This document shows positions 1-7,696 of a DNA stretch of 64,000 nt, piece after piece. The DNA lies in assembly GCF_018128905.1 (NCBI RefSeq), contig NZ_CP063808.1, positions 5,518,001 through 5,582,000 of the forward strand, written 5' to 3'. Under the pieces are notes generated by a model, which worked only from the letters and a program-made list of their open reading frames with translations, was not told where the DNA came from and ran no database searches. Numbering within the stretch: the stretch's first letter is position 1; each line of letters begins with the position of its first letter. Origin of the DNA: Streptomyces sp. A2-16 (GTDB taxonomy: Bacteria; Actinomycetota; Actinomycetes; Streptomycetales; Streptomycetaceae). A program made the translations under genes and the position numbers.

Positions 1-2
1 CC

Positions 3-356
3 CGCTACGTGGTGGCGCTGCTGGAGACGTGCGCGTACCACGCGCGTTCGCTGGCGGCCACGGCCGAACTGCTGCCCACGCACCCCTCGATCGCGGCGGA
101 TCCGCGACTGCGCCGGGCCGGCCGGCGCATCGGGGCCAACATCGCGGCGATCGCGGCGCATGTCGCCGACGAGCGCTCCACTGCCCGGGTCGAGACCGGG
201 CCGAGCATCGCGTCGCTCCTGGAGACCGAGACGCCCGGCACTCCGCGCTTCGGCCGGGTCACCGACCGCGTGCTGCGGCACGTCCAGCGGCTGGACGAGA
301 CCCTGGTGGGTCTGGCCCGGCCGCTGGACGTGCCGGTCGCGGCGCCCGGAAGGTAG
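3..356 (+). CDS. C-terminal end of a gene cut by the window edge, unassigned
   Basis: The reading frame is open from base 3 and stops at 354-356, so this is the last 117 codons of a gene whose start lies outside the window. The GTG at position 9 has no ribosome binding site and is not a convincing start. The fragment is rich in Ala and Arg, looks helical and soluble, and has no catalytic motif I can name. C-terminal tails of this kind occur on FUSC/aromatic acid exporter-like membrane proteins, but that is only a guess because no membrane segment is visible. The next gene converges on it with a gap of 10 bases. Confidence 0.55.
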   Translation, partial: RYVVALLETCAYHARSLAATAELLPTHPSIAADPRLRRAGRRIGANIAAIAAHVADERSTARVETGPSIASLLETETPGTPRFGRVTDRVLRHVQRLDETLVGLARPLDVPVAAPGR

Positions 357-366
357 GGCGCTGTGG

Positions 367-801
367 TCACAGGTCCGTGGGCAGACCGCTCACCTCGGCG
401 ATGCCACGCAGCTCGTCGTCGAGCCGCCGGCGTTCGCGGATGTAGTCGGCGATCTCACCGAGGCGGACCGGGTCGGAGGCCGTTTCCGCGTCGGTGACCA
501 CCCGGATCGGGCTGGGGCTGTCGTCGACATGCAGTTCGATCACCTTGTTGTCCAGGCGGCCGGTCACCGCGGTGGCGATGACCAGGGCGGCCTCGTCGCG
601 GACCTCCTGGGGCAGACCGTCCTGCTGACTGTCCTCGAGCGCGAAGTCCAGCGCGGGCAGTTGTTGTTCCTCGATCGCCCGCAGGACCGGACGGACCACG
701 TCGAGCAGTTGTTCGTAGTCGTTCGAGTCCATGCGGATGCGCAACAGGTCCAGGTAGACGTCCACGGGCCTACCGTCGGGCGGAAGCTCGGGTTCGTTCA
801 T
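367..801 (-). CDS. Hypothetical protein, 144 aa
   Basis: An acidic, probably helical cytoplasmic protein of 144 residues without signal peptide, membrane segment or cysteine. I do not recognise the family. It contains Asp/Glu-rich stretches and a short Arg-rich patch (YIRERRRLDDELR) near residues 121-133. The ATG at 801 lies 28 bases after the end of the DUF1206 gene, so it is probably the last gene of a minus-strand run that begins with the anti-sigma-type gene at 3465. That position suggests a role in the same stress response, which is inference only. Confidence 0.7.
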   Translation of the reverse strand: MNEPELPPDGRPVDVYLDLLRIRMDSNDYEQLLDVVRPVLRAIEEQQLPALDFALEDSQQDGLPQEVRDEAALVIATAVTGRLDNKVIELHVDDSPSPIRVVTDAETASDPVRLGEIADYIRERRRLDDELRGIAEVSGLPTDL

Positions 802-829
802 GAGGACCGGGTTCCCCGTGTCACGCCGC

Positions 830-1663
830 TCAGACCCGCCGCCAGCGGGCCATCGCGAAGGAGAACACCCCGAACAGCACCAGCCCGACGGCGATCAGGA
901 CGAGCAGCCAGGGCCCGAGCGGGGTGTCGGCGAAGGAGCGGAGCGTGTCGTCCAGGCCCTTGGCCTTCTTGGGCTCGTAGTCGACCGCGGCGCGGACGGC
1001 GAAGGCGCCCGCCGCGGTGAACACCACTCCACGAGCGAGACCGCCGCCGACCCCGGTCACGTCGACCAGCTTCCTGATCCGCGCACTCATCTCGGCCAGC
1101 TTGAGCTTGTCGTGGAAGGACCTGCGCAGCGCCTGAACGGCGATCCACACGCCGGCCACCGCGACACCGATGCCCGCCGCGCCCACGAGCCACTGCCCGC
1201 CGGGCCAGTCCAGGACCCGGGCGGTGACGTCCTTGGACTGCTTGTCGCTGGATCCGCCGCTGCCGGACCCGGCGGCGAAGGACAGCACGGAATAGGCGAC
1301 GAACGCGTAGAAGACGCAGCGGACCGCGGACAGCAGCCGTTTCGTCGCCTTGCGGCCGTCGGGACCGACCGCGCCGAACACCACCTCGGACAGCCGCCAC
1401 AGGGCCATGCCGACGAGCCCGATGCCCAGCGCCCACAGGACGACGGAGCCGAACGGTTTGTCGGCGAGGGCGGCGAGGGCGCCGCCGCGGTCGGCCTGGC
1501 GCCCGCCGTCGCCGAAGGCGATCTGGAGCGCCAGTACACCGACCAGCAGGTAGATCACTCCGCGGGCGGTGAAGCCCGCGCGGGCCGCGTACTCCGTCAT
1601 GGAGCCGCGTGCCGCTCGTCCGGCTCCGATCCGGGCTTTTCCTGCCGTGGAGCTCGTGGTCAT
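830..1663 (-). CDS. DUF1206 membrane protein
   Basis: A 277-aa integral membrane protein of the DUF1206 type: three repeated units of two helices each, with recurring patterns such as ARAGFTARGVIYLLVG near residue 25, WLVGAAGIGVAVAGVWI in the middle and GLARGVVFTAAGAF near residue 200. The ATG at 1663 is preferred over the longer frame because it has a purine-rich CCAGGGGG upstream and begins just before the first repeat. The biochemical function of DUF1206 proteins is not known. It follows the DUF5133 gene by 55 bases on the same strand as the sigma factor, fitting a general stress operon. A Gly/Ser/Lys-rich loop sits near the middle of the protein. Confidence 0.85.
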   Translation of the reverse strand: MTTSSTAGKARIGAGRAARGSMTEYAARAGFTARGVIYLLVGVLALQIAFGDGGRQADRGGALAALADKPFGSVVLWALGIGLVGMALWRLSEVVFGAVGPDGRKATKRLLSAVRCVFYAFVAYSVLSFAAGSGSGGSSDKQSKDVTARVLDWPGGQWLVGAAGIGVAVAGVWIAVQALRRSFHDKLKLAEMSARIRKLVDVTGVGGGLARGVVFTAAGAFAVRAAVDYEPKKAKGLDDTLRSFADTPLGPWLLVLIAVGLVLFGVFSFAMARWRRV

Positions 1664-1718
1664 GTCGGTCCCCCTGGGAGATCGGGACCGTCCTGACGGG
1701 CGGTCACGCGGAATACGG

Positions 1719-1937
1719 TTAGTCGGCCAGTCGCGCGCGTTCGGGCATGGCCGCGAGCAGGCGGTGAGCCGTCTCCAGGGCCAGCCGCACGTCCCGCGTG
1801 CCGGTGGATACACAGAGCGTGTAGGCGAGGTCGCGGGCCCGTGGGCCCGGTTCGGCCGCGTTCGCGGTCTCCTCGGCCCGCAGCGCCTCGTACTCCTCGA
1901 CGAGCCGCCTCAGGAAGGTGCGGTTCGGTATCAGCAT
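1719..1937 (-). CDS. DUF5133 small protein
   Basis: A 72-aa soluble protein starting MLIPNRTFLRRLVEEYEALR, which is the typical opening of the DUF5133 family found in streptomycetes. The start at 1937 is fixed by a near-perfect GAGGAGGGGG ribosome binding site 6-8 bases upstream, so the longer frame to 2018 is rejected. The family has no established biochemical role. The gene begins 22 bases after the sigma factor stop, so the two are almost certainly co-transcribed. The small size and position fit an accessory protein of the sigma-factor regulon, which is inference. Confidence 0.85.
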   Translation of the reverse strand: MLIPNRTFLRRLVEEYEALRAEETANAAEPGPRARDLAYTLCVSTGTRDVRLALETAHRLLAAMPERARLAD

Positions 1938-1959
1938 CTGGTTCCCCCTCCTCGTGCTC

Positions 1960-2817
1960 TCAGGCCTCGTCCGGTCCGTCGGCCTGCCGCCTCGCGCGGT
2001 CGGCCAGCGCCTCGTCACGCACGCGTGCGCAGCTGCGGCTGATGAGGCGCGAGACGTGCATCTGCGAGATGCCGAGCTGGTCGGCGATGCGGCTTTGTGT
2101 CATGTCCTCGAAGAAGCGCATGTAGAGAATGGCGCGCTCGCGTTCGGGCAGCCTGCGCAGTCCCTCCTTGGCGGACTCGCGGTCGACCACGACGTCGTAC
2201 GCCGTGTCCGGGCCGCCCAGGGTGTCGGCGAGGCTGTAGCCGTCGTCGCCGCTCGAGAGTTCGGCGTCCAGGGACAGTGTGCTGAAGCTTTCGAGGGCCT
2301 CCAGGCCGGTGGTGACCTCTTCCTCGGTCAGGCCGGTGTGGGCGGCGAGTTCGGCGGGTGTCGGTTCGGCGGCACCAGGGTTCTGGGTGAGCTCGCGGCG
2401 GGCCACCCGCACCTTGTTGCGCAGTTCCTGCACGCGGCGGGGCACCCGCAGGGCCCACATGCGGTCGCGGAAGTGGCGCTTGACCTCGCCGGTGATGGTG
2501 GGCACGGCATAGCTCTCGAAGGCTCCGCGTTCCGGTTCGAACCGGTCGATGGCCTTCACGAGCCCGAGGGCGGCGACCTGGCGCAGATCCTCCAGCGACT
2601 CGCCGCGGTCGCGGAACCGGCCCGCGATGCGGTGGGCCATGGGGAGCCAGGCGTTGACGAGTTCGTCGCGCAGGGCGTCGCGCTCGGGGCCTTCCTCCAG
2701 CCCGGCCAGCCGGGCGAAGACAGCCATGGTGTCGGGGGCGTCGTCGTGCCGCCGCCTGCCGGAGGTCGTGGGACGGTCCTGCGCGGTGGGACGGTTGGTC
2801 GACGTGTCGGTGAGCAT
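1960..2817 (-). CDS. SigB/SigF-family RNA polymerase sigma factor
   Basis: A 285-aa alternative sigma factor of the sigma-B/sigma-F/sigma-G group. Region 2 is visible around residues 45-125 (GESLEDLRQVAALGLVKAID, then VPTITGEVKRHFRDRMWALR, a hallmark of this group). Region 3 follows at about 130-200, and region 4 (LPERERAILYMRFFEDMTQ, then a helix-turn-helix ending HVSRLISRS) lies at about 225-275. The ATG at 2817 has CAGGAGCG upstream; the longer frame to 2970 lacks such a site. Members direct RNA polymerase to stress or differentiation promoters of the form GNNT-N14-16-GGGTAC/T in S. coelicolor and are held inactive by HATPase-type anti-sigma factors. Just such a gene lies 204 bases upstream. 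S. coelicolor has nine paralogues of this type, so I do not assign a number. Confidence 0.93.
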   Translation of the reverse strand: MLTDTSTNRPTAQDRPTTSGRRRHDDAPDTMAVFARLAGLEEGPERDALRDELVNAWLPMAHRIAGRFRDRGESLEDLRQVAALGLVKAIDRFEPERGAFESYAVPTITGEVKRHFRDRMWALRVPRRVQELRNKVRVARRELTQNPGAAEPTPAELAAHTGLTEEEVTTGLEALESFSTLSLDAELSSGDDGYSLADTLGGPDTAYDVVVDRESAKEGLRRLPERERAILYMRFFEDMTQSRIADQLGISQMHVSRLISRSCARVRDEALADRARRQADGPDEA

Positions 2818-3021
2818 GCGGATTCGCTCCTGAAGAACGGGTTCAGGGACAGACCGCGGGAGGAAAGGTCGCCCGGACCGCCGAAGGGGGCCCGCAGCAG
2901 CCATAACGCTCCCGCTGGCGCGCCTCCGGTCCGAAGCACGAAACTGCGTCTGCCCTGCTGCATGGGGCACAAACCCCGCTGTCGAAACTCCGTTTCCGGC
3001 GGCTTCCCCAGGAGTGCCGGT

Positions 3022-3465
3022 TCAGCTCAGCGGCACCACGGCGGTGATGCACTTCCCGCCCGTGGGCAGGTCGGTCACACGGACGTCGCGGGCCAGCCGG
3101 CAGACGATCGGCCAGCCGTGACCGCCGGGCCGCCACCTGCCTTGCGGGTCGACGGGCTCCTTGGCGACCGGCGGCGCGGCACTGCGGTCGCTGACCGAGA
3201 CGCACACGCCCCGGCCCTCGACGGTGACGCGGAAGTCGGTGATGCCGCCACCGTGCAGGATGGCGTTGGTGGTGAGTTCCGAGGCGACGAGCAGCGCGTC
3301 CGAGAGGGCCTGCGGGTCGCAGGGGGTGTGGGTGGCGCCGGCCCGTTCGGACACGGCCCGTTCGACCGCCCGGCGTGCCTCGGCCGGCCTGCACGGCCGG
3401 GGTCCTACGCGGCGGCGCGCGACGGAGAATTGGGGGGTGGCCTCGGTCTTGTGCTCGTCGCACAT
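3022..3465 (-). CDS. HATPase_c_2 ATP-binding protein, candidate anti-sigma factor
   Basis: A 147-aa single-domain GHKL ATPase of the RsbW/SpoIIAB-like class abundant in streptomycetes. The N-box is ASELTTNAILHGGG around residue 65-78 and the G-box is GGHGWPIVCRLA around 112-123. In this family such proteins bind a sigma-B-type sigma factor, phosphorylate a STAS antagonist, or act as partners in regulatory cascades. The next gene on the same strand is a sigma-B-type sigma factor, which supports an anti-sigma role. The ATG at 3465 has AGGAG 7 bases upstream. No antagonist gene is adjacent; the nearest STAS protein in the window is far away, at 59.8 kb. The intervening 2818-3021 holds no gene. 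Confidence 0.88.
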   Translation of the reverse strand: MCDEHKTEATPQFSVARRRVGPRPCRPAEARRAVERAVSERAGATHTPCDPQALSDALLVASELTTNAILHGGGITDFRVTVEGRGVCVSVSDRSAAPPVAKEPVDPQGRWRPGGHGWPIVCRLARDVRVTDLPTGGKCITAVVPLS

Positions 3466-3640
3466 GACGTAGCTCCTGATCGATTGATCGAATGGCTCTC
3501 ATGTCGGTGCTGCGGAAGCCGGGCCCGGCCCGGCCCACGGACACGGTGACCGCTGTGCGGCGCGCGCTCTCCGTGGGCCTCTCTTCATCGGCTCACCTCT
3601 CCGTGCCCGGTCAAACCTCCCTGTCTCGGGCGGGTGCCCT

Positions 3641-3666
3641 GTCTTTCGATCGCATTCACGGGGTAC
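3641..3666 (+). promoter_or_regulatory. Sigma-B-type promoter
   Basis: GTCT at 3641-3644, sixteen bases, then GGGTAC at 3661-3666. This matches the published S. coelicolor SigB pattern GNNT-N14-16-GGGTAC/T exactly. It points at the small gene at 3676 and lies beside a sigma-B-family sigma gene. Transcription would start at about 3673-3675, one to three bases before the ATG, so the message would be leaderless or nearly so. Confidence 0.6.
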
Positions 3667-3675
3667 GCGATCGAC

Positions 3676-3912
3676 ATGACGGATGTCGTGGACTCAGATG
3701 AACTGCTGCGCCGGATCCAGCGCGCCCGGGCCTGTGCGGCGGAGGAGGAACAGTCCTGGCGGGCGCGGAGCGACGAGTTGCAGTCCTCCGATCCCCAGGC
3801 CGCCCGGGAGGCCGCCGTACGCACCCTGGCCTACGAGGCGGTGACCCGGGTGCTGGACGAGGTGGTCAGGCCCGGCAGCCGCTCCTCGGGCCCCGCGGAC
3901 CGGACCGATTGA
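3676..3912 (+). CDS. Small hypothetical protein, 78 aa, candidate sigma-B target
   Basis: A 78-aa acidic, helical protein (MTDVVDSDELLRRIQRAR at its start) with no recognised domain and no membrane segment. The ATG at 3676 is chosen over an upstream frame start at 3634 because the upstream start would lie inside the promoter. There is no ribosome binding site before 3676, which agrees with leaderless translation from the sigma-B-type promoter at 3641-3666. It is divergent from the anti-sigma-type gene. A small protein made with the stress regulon is the most likely role, but its function is unknown. Confidence 0.6.
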   Translation: MTDVVDSDELLRRIQRARACAAEEEQSWRARSDELQSSDPQAAREAAVRTLAYEAVTRVLDEVVRPGSRSSGPADRTD

Positions 3913-4045
3913 CCGACGCCGTGGGAGATCCCATCGACGCGGAGTGGGAGACGATCAGGGTCGCAAACGCGTCCGGCAAGTGAAACCGGTCACGGACCTC
4001 GTCGCGGGTTGCGCGAAATCGCCATGGATGGTTTACGGTTCATCC

Positions 4046-4131
4046 ATACGTGGTGACGGGGTCGACACACCGTCCTCCGACACCACCTCTGACTGCCCTG
4101 GCTGGCCTCCCCCGTCCAGCCAGGGCTTTTT
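4046..4131 (+). ncRNA. Candidate small RNA or leader ending at a strong terminator
   Basis: The gap 3913-4241 has no gene. Within it, TTGCGC at 4009-4014 and TTTACG/TACGGT at 4032-4039 could form a housekeeping promoter with 17-19 base spacing. A transcript beginning near 4046 would end at the hairpin terminator 4095-4131, giving an RNA of about 85 bases. Either it is a free small RNA, or it is a terminated leader (attenuator) of the cNMP-domain gene at 4242. The promoter call is weak; the terminator is strong. Confidence 0.25.
4095..4131 (+). terminator. Strong intrinsic terminator
   Basis: An 11-bp perfect stem (GCCCTGGCTGG at 4095-4105 with CCAGCCAGGGC at 4116-4126), a 10-base loop, then TTTTTC at 4127. 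It has the classical form for the plus strand only. It lies 183 bases after the gene ending at 3912 and 111 bases before the next start, so it could end either that gene's message or a separate short RNA. Confidence 0.8.
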
Positions 4132-4241
4132 CATGTCCCGAGCAGATCCTCGCCTCCGCCGAGGTGCCCCCGAGAGCGGCAGCCGCTGAAATGGGCGTAG
4201 GCACAACACCGGAATCCATCGCCGGCGAGGAGCCCCGCGTC

Positions 4242-4697
4242 ATGACCAAAGCGACCAAACTGCTGACCGCTCTGCCTCAGCCGCAGCGCCAGAGCCTGAT
4301 GACGCTCGCCAAGGAGGTCTCCTTCCCCGAGGACTTCCACATCTTCGAGGCGGGCGGCACGGCCGACCGCTTCTGGGTCATCCGCTCCGGAGCGGTCTCG
4401 CTGACCCAGCAGGTCACCACTCATCACCGGGTCACCGTCGCCGGACTCGGCTCGGGCGATCTGCTCGGCTGGTCCTGGCTGTTCCCGCCGTACCGGTGGG
4501 ACTTCGGAGCGGAGGCCTTCAGCCCGGTGCGGGCCTACGAGTTCGACGCGGCGGCGGTGCTGCGGCTGTGCGAGGAGGACCGGCAACTGGGCATGATCCT
4601 GGTCCGCACCGTCGCCGAGATCCTCGCCCACCGTCTGGAGACGACCCGGGGCAAGCTCATGGAGCAGTACGGCTCGCGCCGGGGCGGTGTCGTCTAG
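4242..4697 (+). CDS. Cyclic nucleotide-binding-domain protein (Crp-type N domain only)
   Basis: A 151-aa cytoplasmic protein consisting almost entirely of one cNMP-binding beta-barrel domain. FPEDFHIFEAGGTADRFWVI at about residues 27-46 and SGAVSLTQQV following are the typical strands, and a C-terminal helix (AEILAHRLETTRGKLMEQY) would be the dimerisation helix of a Crp protein. No DNA-binding helix-turn-helix follows, so it is a sensor or partner protein rather than a transcription factor. The ATG at 4242 has GAGGAG upstream; the longer frame from 4050 runs through the terminator and is rejected. The phosphate-binding Arg-Ala signature of true cAMP binders is not clear, so the ligand is unknown. 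Confidence 0.82.
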   Translation: MTKATKLLTALPQPQRQSLMTLAKEVSFPEDFHIFEAGGTADRFWVIRSGAVSLTQQVTTHHRVTVAGLGSGDLLGWSWLFPPYRWDFGAEAFSPVRAYEFDAAAVLRLCEEDRQLGMILVRTVAEILAHRLETTRGKLMEQYGSRRGGVV

Positions 4698-4709
4698 GGT
4701 CCGCGGGCC

Positions 4710-6008
4710 TCAGACGCGGTAGCGGCGCAGTGCAGGCACGGCGAGGGCCAGGGCCAGCATCACGGCGACGACCAGGAGACCGCCGCCGGCGACCGCGGTG
4801 CGGGCCCCGAACGCGGAGCCGGCGGTGCCGTGCAGGACGTCCGCGAGGCGGGGGCCGCCCGCGACGACGACCGTGAAGACGCCCTGCATCCGGCCGCGCA
4901 TCTCGTCGGTGGCTGCGGAGAGCAGGATCGCGCCGCGGAAGACCATGGAGACCATGTCGGCGACCCCGGCCGCGGCCAGGAACACCACGGCGAGCCACAG
5001 ACTCCCGCTCAGCCCGAACCCGGTGATGGCCGCGCCCCAGGCGACGACCGCCCCGATGACCATCCAGCCGTGCCGGCGGACCCGCGAGAACGTGCCGGAG
5101 AACAACCCGCCGACCACCGCCCCGATCGGGATCGCGGCGAACAGCAGGCCGAGCGCGAATCCTTCGCCGTACGGGGCGTAGGTCTCGGAGGCGAGCTGCG
5201 GGAACAGGGCCCGGGGCATGCCGAGGACCATGGCGATGATGTCCGCGAGGAAGGACAGCAGCAGCACCTTGTGCGCGGAGATGTACCGGAAGCCCTCGGC
5301 GATCTCGCGCACGCCCGCCCGGCGCGCCGCCGAGCCGGCGAGCGGCGGCAGGGAGGGCAGCCGGTGGACGGCCCACACCGTGACGCACAGCGCCAGGGCG
5401 TCGATGAGATACAGCTCCGGCAGGCCGATCACCGGGATCAGGACACCCGCGAGCAGCGGGCCCATCACCTGGCCCGTCTGCATGACGGTCGAGCCGAGGG
5501 CGTTGGCCGCGGGCAGCTGGTCCCCTGGCACCAGGCGGGCGATGGACGCGTTGCGGGCCGGGGAGTTGAGACCCCAGAACGCCTGCTGCACCGCGAGCAG
5601 GACCATCAGCAACGCCACCGAGTCGAGCCCGCTGACCGCCTGGAGCCAGAACAGCACCGAGGTGACGGCGATGCCTGTGTTGGTGATCAGGAGCAGCTTG
5701 CGGCGGTCCATGGTGTCGGCGATCGCGCCGCCCCACAGCGCGAACACGATCAGCGGCAGCAGGCCGGCCATGCTGGCGGCGCCGACCCAGGCGGAGGAGC
5801 CGGTGATGTCGTAGATCTGCTTGGGCACCGCGACGGCGGTGAGCTGGCTGCCGACGGCCGTGACGATGGTCGAGCTCCACAGCCGGCGGTAGGCCGGTAT
5901 GCGCAGCGGGCGGGTGTCCATCGCCCAGCGGCGCCAGCCGCGTCGGGGCGGCGGTGCCTTCTCGGCGGCGGGTGTCTGGGGTTCGGTGCTGCTCTCGCCG
6001 GTGTCCAC
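4710..6008 (-). CDS. MFS transporter, EntS-like (MFS_3)
   Basis: A 432-aa membrane protein with about twelve transmembrane helices. The N-terminal half carries AYRRLWSSTIVTAVGSQLTA followed by KQIYDITGSSAWVG, and the loop between helices 2 and 3 reads GGAIADTMDRRKLL, the MFS motif-A position. This spacing is typical of the enterobactin-exporter-like MFS_3 branch, which exports siderophores, macrolides or other hydrophobic compounds. A Pro/Arg-rich cytoplasmic tail of about 30 residues precedes helix 1. The start is GTG at 6008 with AGGAAT upstream. No regulator or siderophore gene is next to it, so the substrate cannot be assigned. It converges with the cNMP-domain gene, with a gap of 12 bases. 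Confidence 0.88.
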   Translation of the reverse strand: MDTGESSTEPQTPAAEKAPPPRRGWRRWAMDTRPLRIPAYRRLWSSTIVTAVGSQLTAVAVPKQIYDITGSSAWVGAASMAGLLPLIVFALWGGAIADTMDRRKLLLITNTGIAVTSVLFWLQAVSGLDSVALLMVLLAVQQAFWGLNSPARNASIARLVPGDQLPAANALGSTVMQTGQVMGPLLAGVLIPVIGLPELYLIDALALCVTVWAVHRLPSLPPLAGSAARRAGVREIAEGFRYISAHKVLLLSFLADIIAMVLGMPRALFPQLASETYAPYGEGFALGLLFAAIPIGAVVGGLFSGTFSRVRRHGWMVIGAVVAWGAAITGFGLSGSLWLAVVFLAAAGVADMVSMVFRGAILLSAATDEMRGRMQGVFTVVVAGGPRLADVLHGTAGSAFGARTAVAGGGLLVVAVMLALALAVPALRRYRV

Positions 6009-6118
6009 GCCATTCCTGGTTGCTCGTTACATCTAACGGGGCCAGGGATCACTATGGCAGCACCGTCCAGGAGTTCGGGACGAGGTGTCTCGGCTTGTGG
6101 AACGCAGGGGCGCAGACT

Positions 6119-6736
6119 TCACGCTCCGGCCACGAGCACACCGCCGAGGGCGATCATCGTCGCGGCGACCAGTGCGTCGAGCACCCGCCAGGCGCTCGGC
6201 CTGGCGAGGAAGCGGCTGAGCAGCCGGGCACCGAAGCCGAGCGCGGCGAACCAGCACAGGCTGGCGCACACGGCGCCGAGCCCGAAGGTCCAGCGCAGCG
6301 GGCCCCGGTCGGCCGCGACGGAGCCGAGCAGGAACACGGTGTCGAGGTAGACGTGCGGGTTGAGCCAGGTCATCGCCAGACAGGTCAGCACCGCGCGCCT
6401 GCGGGAGCCCGCCGCCTCTCCCTCCGCCCGCAGACCCGACTCCCCCGGCCGCAGGACCCGGCGGGCGGCGAGGACGCCGTAGCAGAGCAGGAATCCGCCG
6501 CCGATCCAGCCGACCAGGGTCAGCGCGCCCGGCCAGGCGACCACGACGGCGCCCACACCACCGACGCCGAGGGCGATGAGCAGGGCGTCGGACAGGGCGC
6601 AGATGCCGACGACGGCCAGGACCGCGTCACGGCGGATCCCCTGACGCAGGACGAAGGCGTTCTGGGCGCCGATGGCGACGATGAGCGAGAGGCCGGTGCC
6701 GAAACCCGCGGCGGCGGCGGACAGAGAAGCGGACAT
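6119..6736 (-). CDS. lysE: LysE/ArgO-type amino acid exporter
   Basis: A 205-aa membrane protein with five to six helices. IVAIGAQNAFVLRQGIRRD near residues 19-37 and MTWLNPHVYLDT around residues 121-132 are signature motifs of the LysE/ArgO family, which export L-lysine, L-arginine or toxic analogues such as canavanine. It is divergent from an ArgP/LysG-type regulator at 6806, the same arrangement as lysE-lysG in Corynebacterium glutamicum. Expression is probably activated when the regulator binds basic amino acids at the inverted repeat in the shared 69-base intergenic region. Lysine versus arginine specificity cannot be told from sequence alone. Confidence 0.93.
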   Translation of the reverse strand: MSASLSAAAAGFGTGLSLIVAIGAQNAFVLRQGIRRDAVLAVVGICALSDALLIALGVGGVGAVVVAWPGALTLVGWIGGGFLLCYGVLAARRVLRPGESGLRAEGEAAGSRRRAVLTCLAMTWLNPHVYLDTVFLLGSVAADRGPLRWTFGLGAVCASLCWFAALGFGARLLSRFLARPSAWRVLDALVAATMIALGGVLVAGA

Positions 6737-6773
6737 GGCTTCGACGGTACGGAGACGATCACTGCCCGTACAG

Positions 6774-6797
6774 CTAAAGATTCTTACGTATCATTAG
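6774..6797. promoter_or_regulatory. Candidate LysG/ArgP operator
   Basis: CTAAAGAT at 6774-6781 and ATCATTAG at 6790-6797 form an inverted repeat with 7 of 8 matching bases and an 8-base spacer. It lies midway between the divergent lysE and LysR-type genes and is much richer in A/T than its surroundings, as expected for a LysR-family recognition site. Confidence 0.55.
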
Positions 6798-6805
6798 TTG
6801 TCGTG

Positions 6806-7696
6806 ATGATGACCGAACTTCCGCTGGATCAGGTGCGGACTCTGCTCGCGGTGGTGGACGAGGGCACGTTCGACGCCGCCGCGGCGGCGCTGCACGTGAC
6901 GCCGTCGGCGGTGAGCCAGCGGGTGAAGGCCCTGGAGCAGCGCACGGGACGGGTCCTGCTGGTGCGCACCAAGCCGGTGCGCCCGACCGAGTCGGGCGAG
7001 GTGGTGGTGCGGTTCGCCCGCCAGCTGGCCCGGCTGGAACGGGACGCGCTCGCCGAGCTGGGGATGCCGGGCGAGGGGGAGGTGACCCGGGTCTCGATCG
7101 CGGTGAACGCGGACTCTCTGGCGACCTGGTTCCTCGGGGCGCTGACACGGGTGCCCGAGCGGGACCGCCTCTGCTTCGAGCTGCGGCGCGAGGACGAGAC
7201 GCGGACCGCGGAGCTGTTGCGCGAGGGGGTGGTGATGGCGGCGGTGACGTCCTCGGCGGAGGCCGTGACGGGCTGCTCCGTACGGCAGTTGGGGCGGATG
7301 CGGTATCTCGCGGCAGCGAGTCCGGAGTTCACCGCGCGGTATCTCGAGGGATCGTTGCGGAACGCGCTCGCCGAGGCGCCGGTGGTGACGTTCGACCGCA
7401 GCGACGACATCCAGGACGGGTTTCTGCGCCTCCTGGGATGCGGTGGGGCGAGCCGGGTGCGGCACGCGGTGCCGACCTCGGAGGGGTTCGTGGAGTCGGT
7501 CGCGCTGGGGCTGGGGTGGGGCATGGTCCCGGAAGTGCAGGCCGGCGAACTGCTGCGTGAGGGGCGGCTGATCGCGCTGGCGCCGGGCCGGCCGGTCGAC
7601 GTACCGCTGTACTGGCAGCAGTGGAAGCTGGACTCGCCCGCGCTGGCCGCGGTCGCGGAGGCGGTGGCCGCGGCGGCGTCAGCGACCCTGCGCTGA
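6806..7696 (+). CDS. ArgP/LysG-type LysR regulator
   Basis: A 296-aa LysR-family transcription factor. The N-terminal winged helix-turn-helix is clear: TLLAVVDEGTFDAAAAALHV then TPSAVSQRVKALEQRTGRVL at about residues 10-50. The effector domain follows from about residue 90. ArgP and LysG control basic amino acid exporters in other bacteria, and this gene is divergent from a LysE-type exporter, so activation of lysE by lysine, arginine or an analogue is the likely job. Starts at GTG 6803, ATG 6806 and ATG 6809 are possible; none has a good ribosome binding site and translation may be leaderless. The 3' end overlaps the convergent TetR gene by 18 bases. Confidence 0.92.
   Translation: MMTELPLDQVRTLLAVVDEGTFDAAAAALHVTPSAVSQRVKALEQRTGRVLLVRTKPVRPTESGEVVVRFARQLARLERDALAELGMPGEGEVTRVSIAVNADSLATWFLGALTRVPERDRLCFELRREDETRTAELLREGVVMAAVTSSAEAVTGCSVRQLGRMRYLAAASPEFTARYLEGSLRNALAEAPVVTFDRSDDIQDGFLRLLGCGGASRVRHAVPTSEGFVESVALGLGWGMVPEVQAGELLREGRLIALAPGRPVDVPLYWQQWKLDSPALAAVAEAVAAAASATLR

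Noticed and set aside
2961..3000. Sigma-B-type autoregulatory promoter for the sigma gene
   Set aside because: A GGGTTT is present on the minus strand, but no GNNT lies 14-16 bases before it.
5954..7696. 580-aa plus-strand frame covering the LysR gene
   Set aside because: The first 280 codons are antisense to the MFS and LysE genes; the true LysR start is at 6806.
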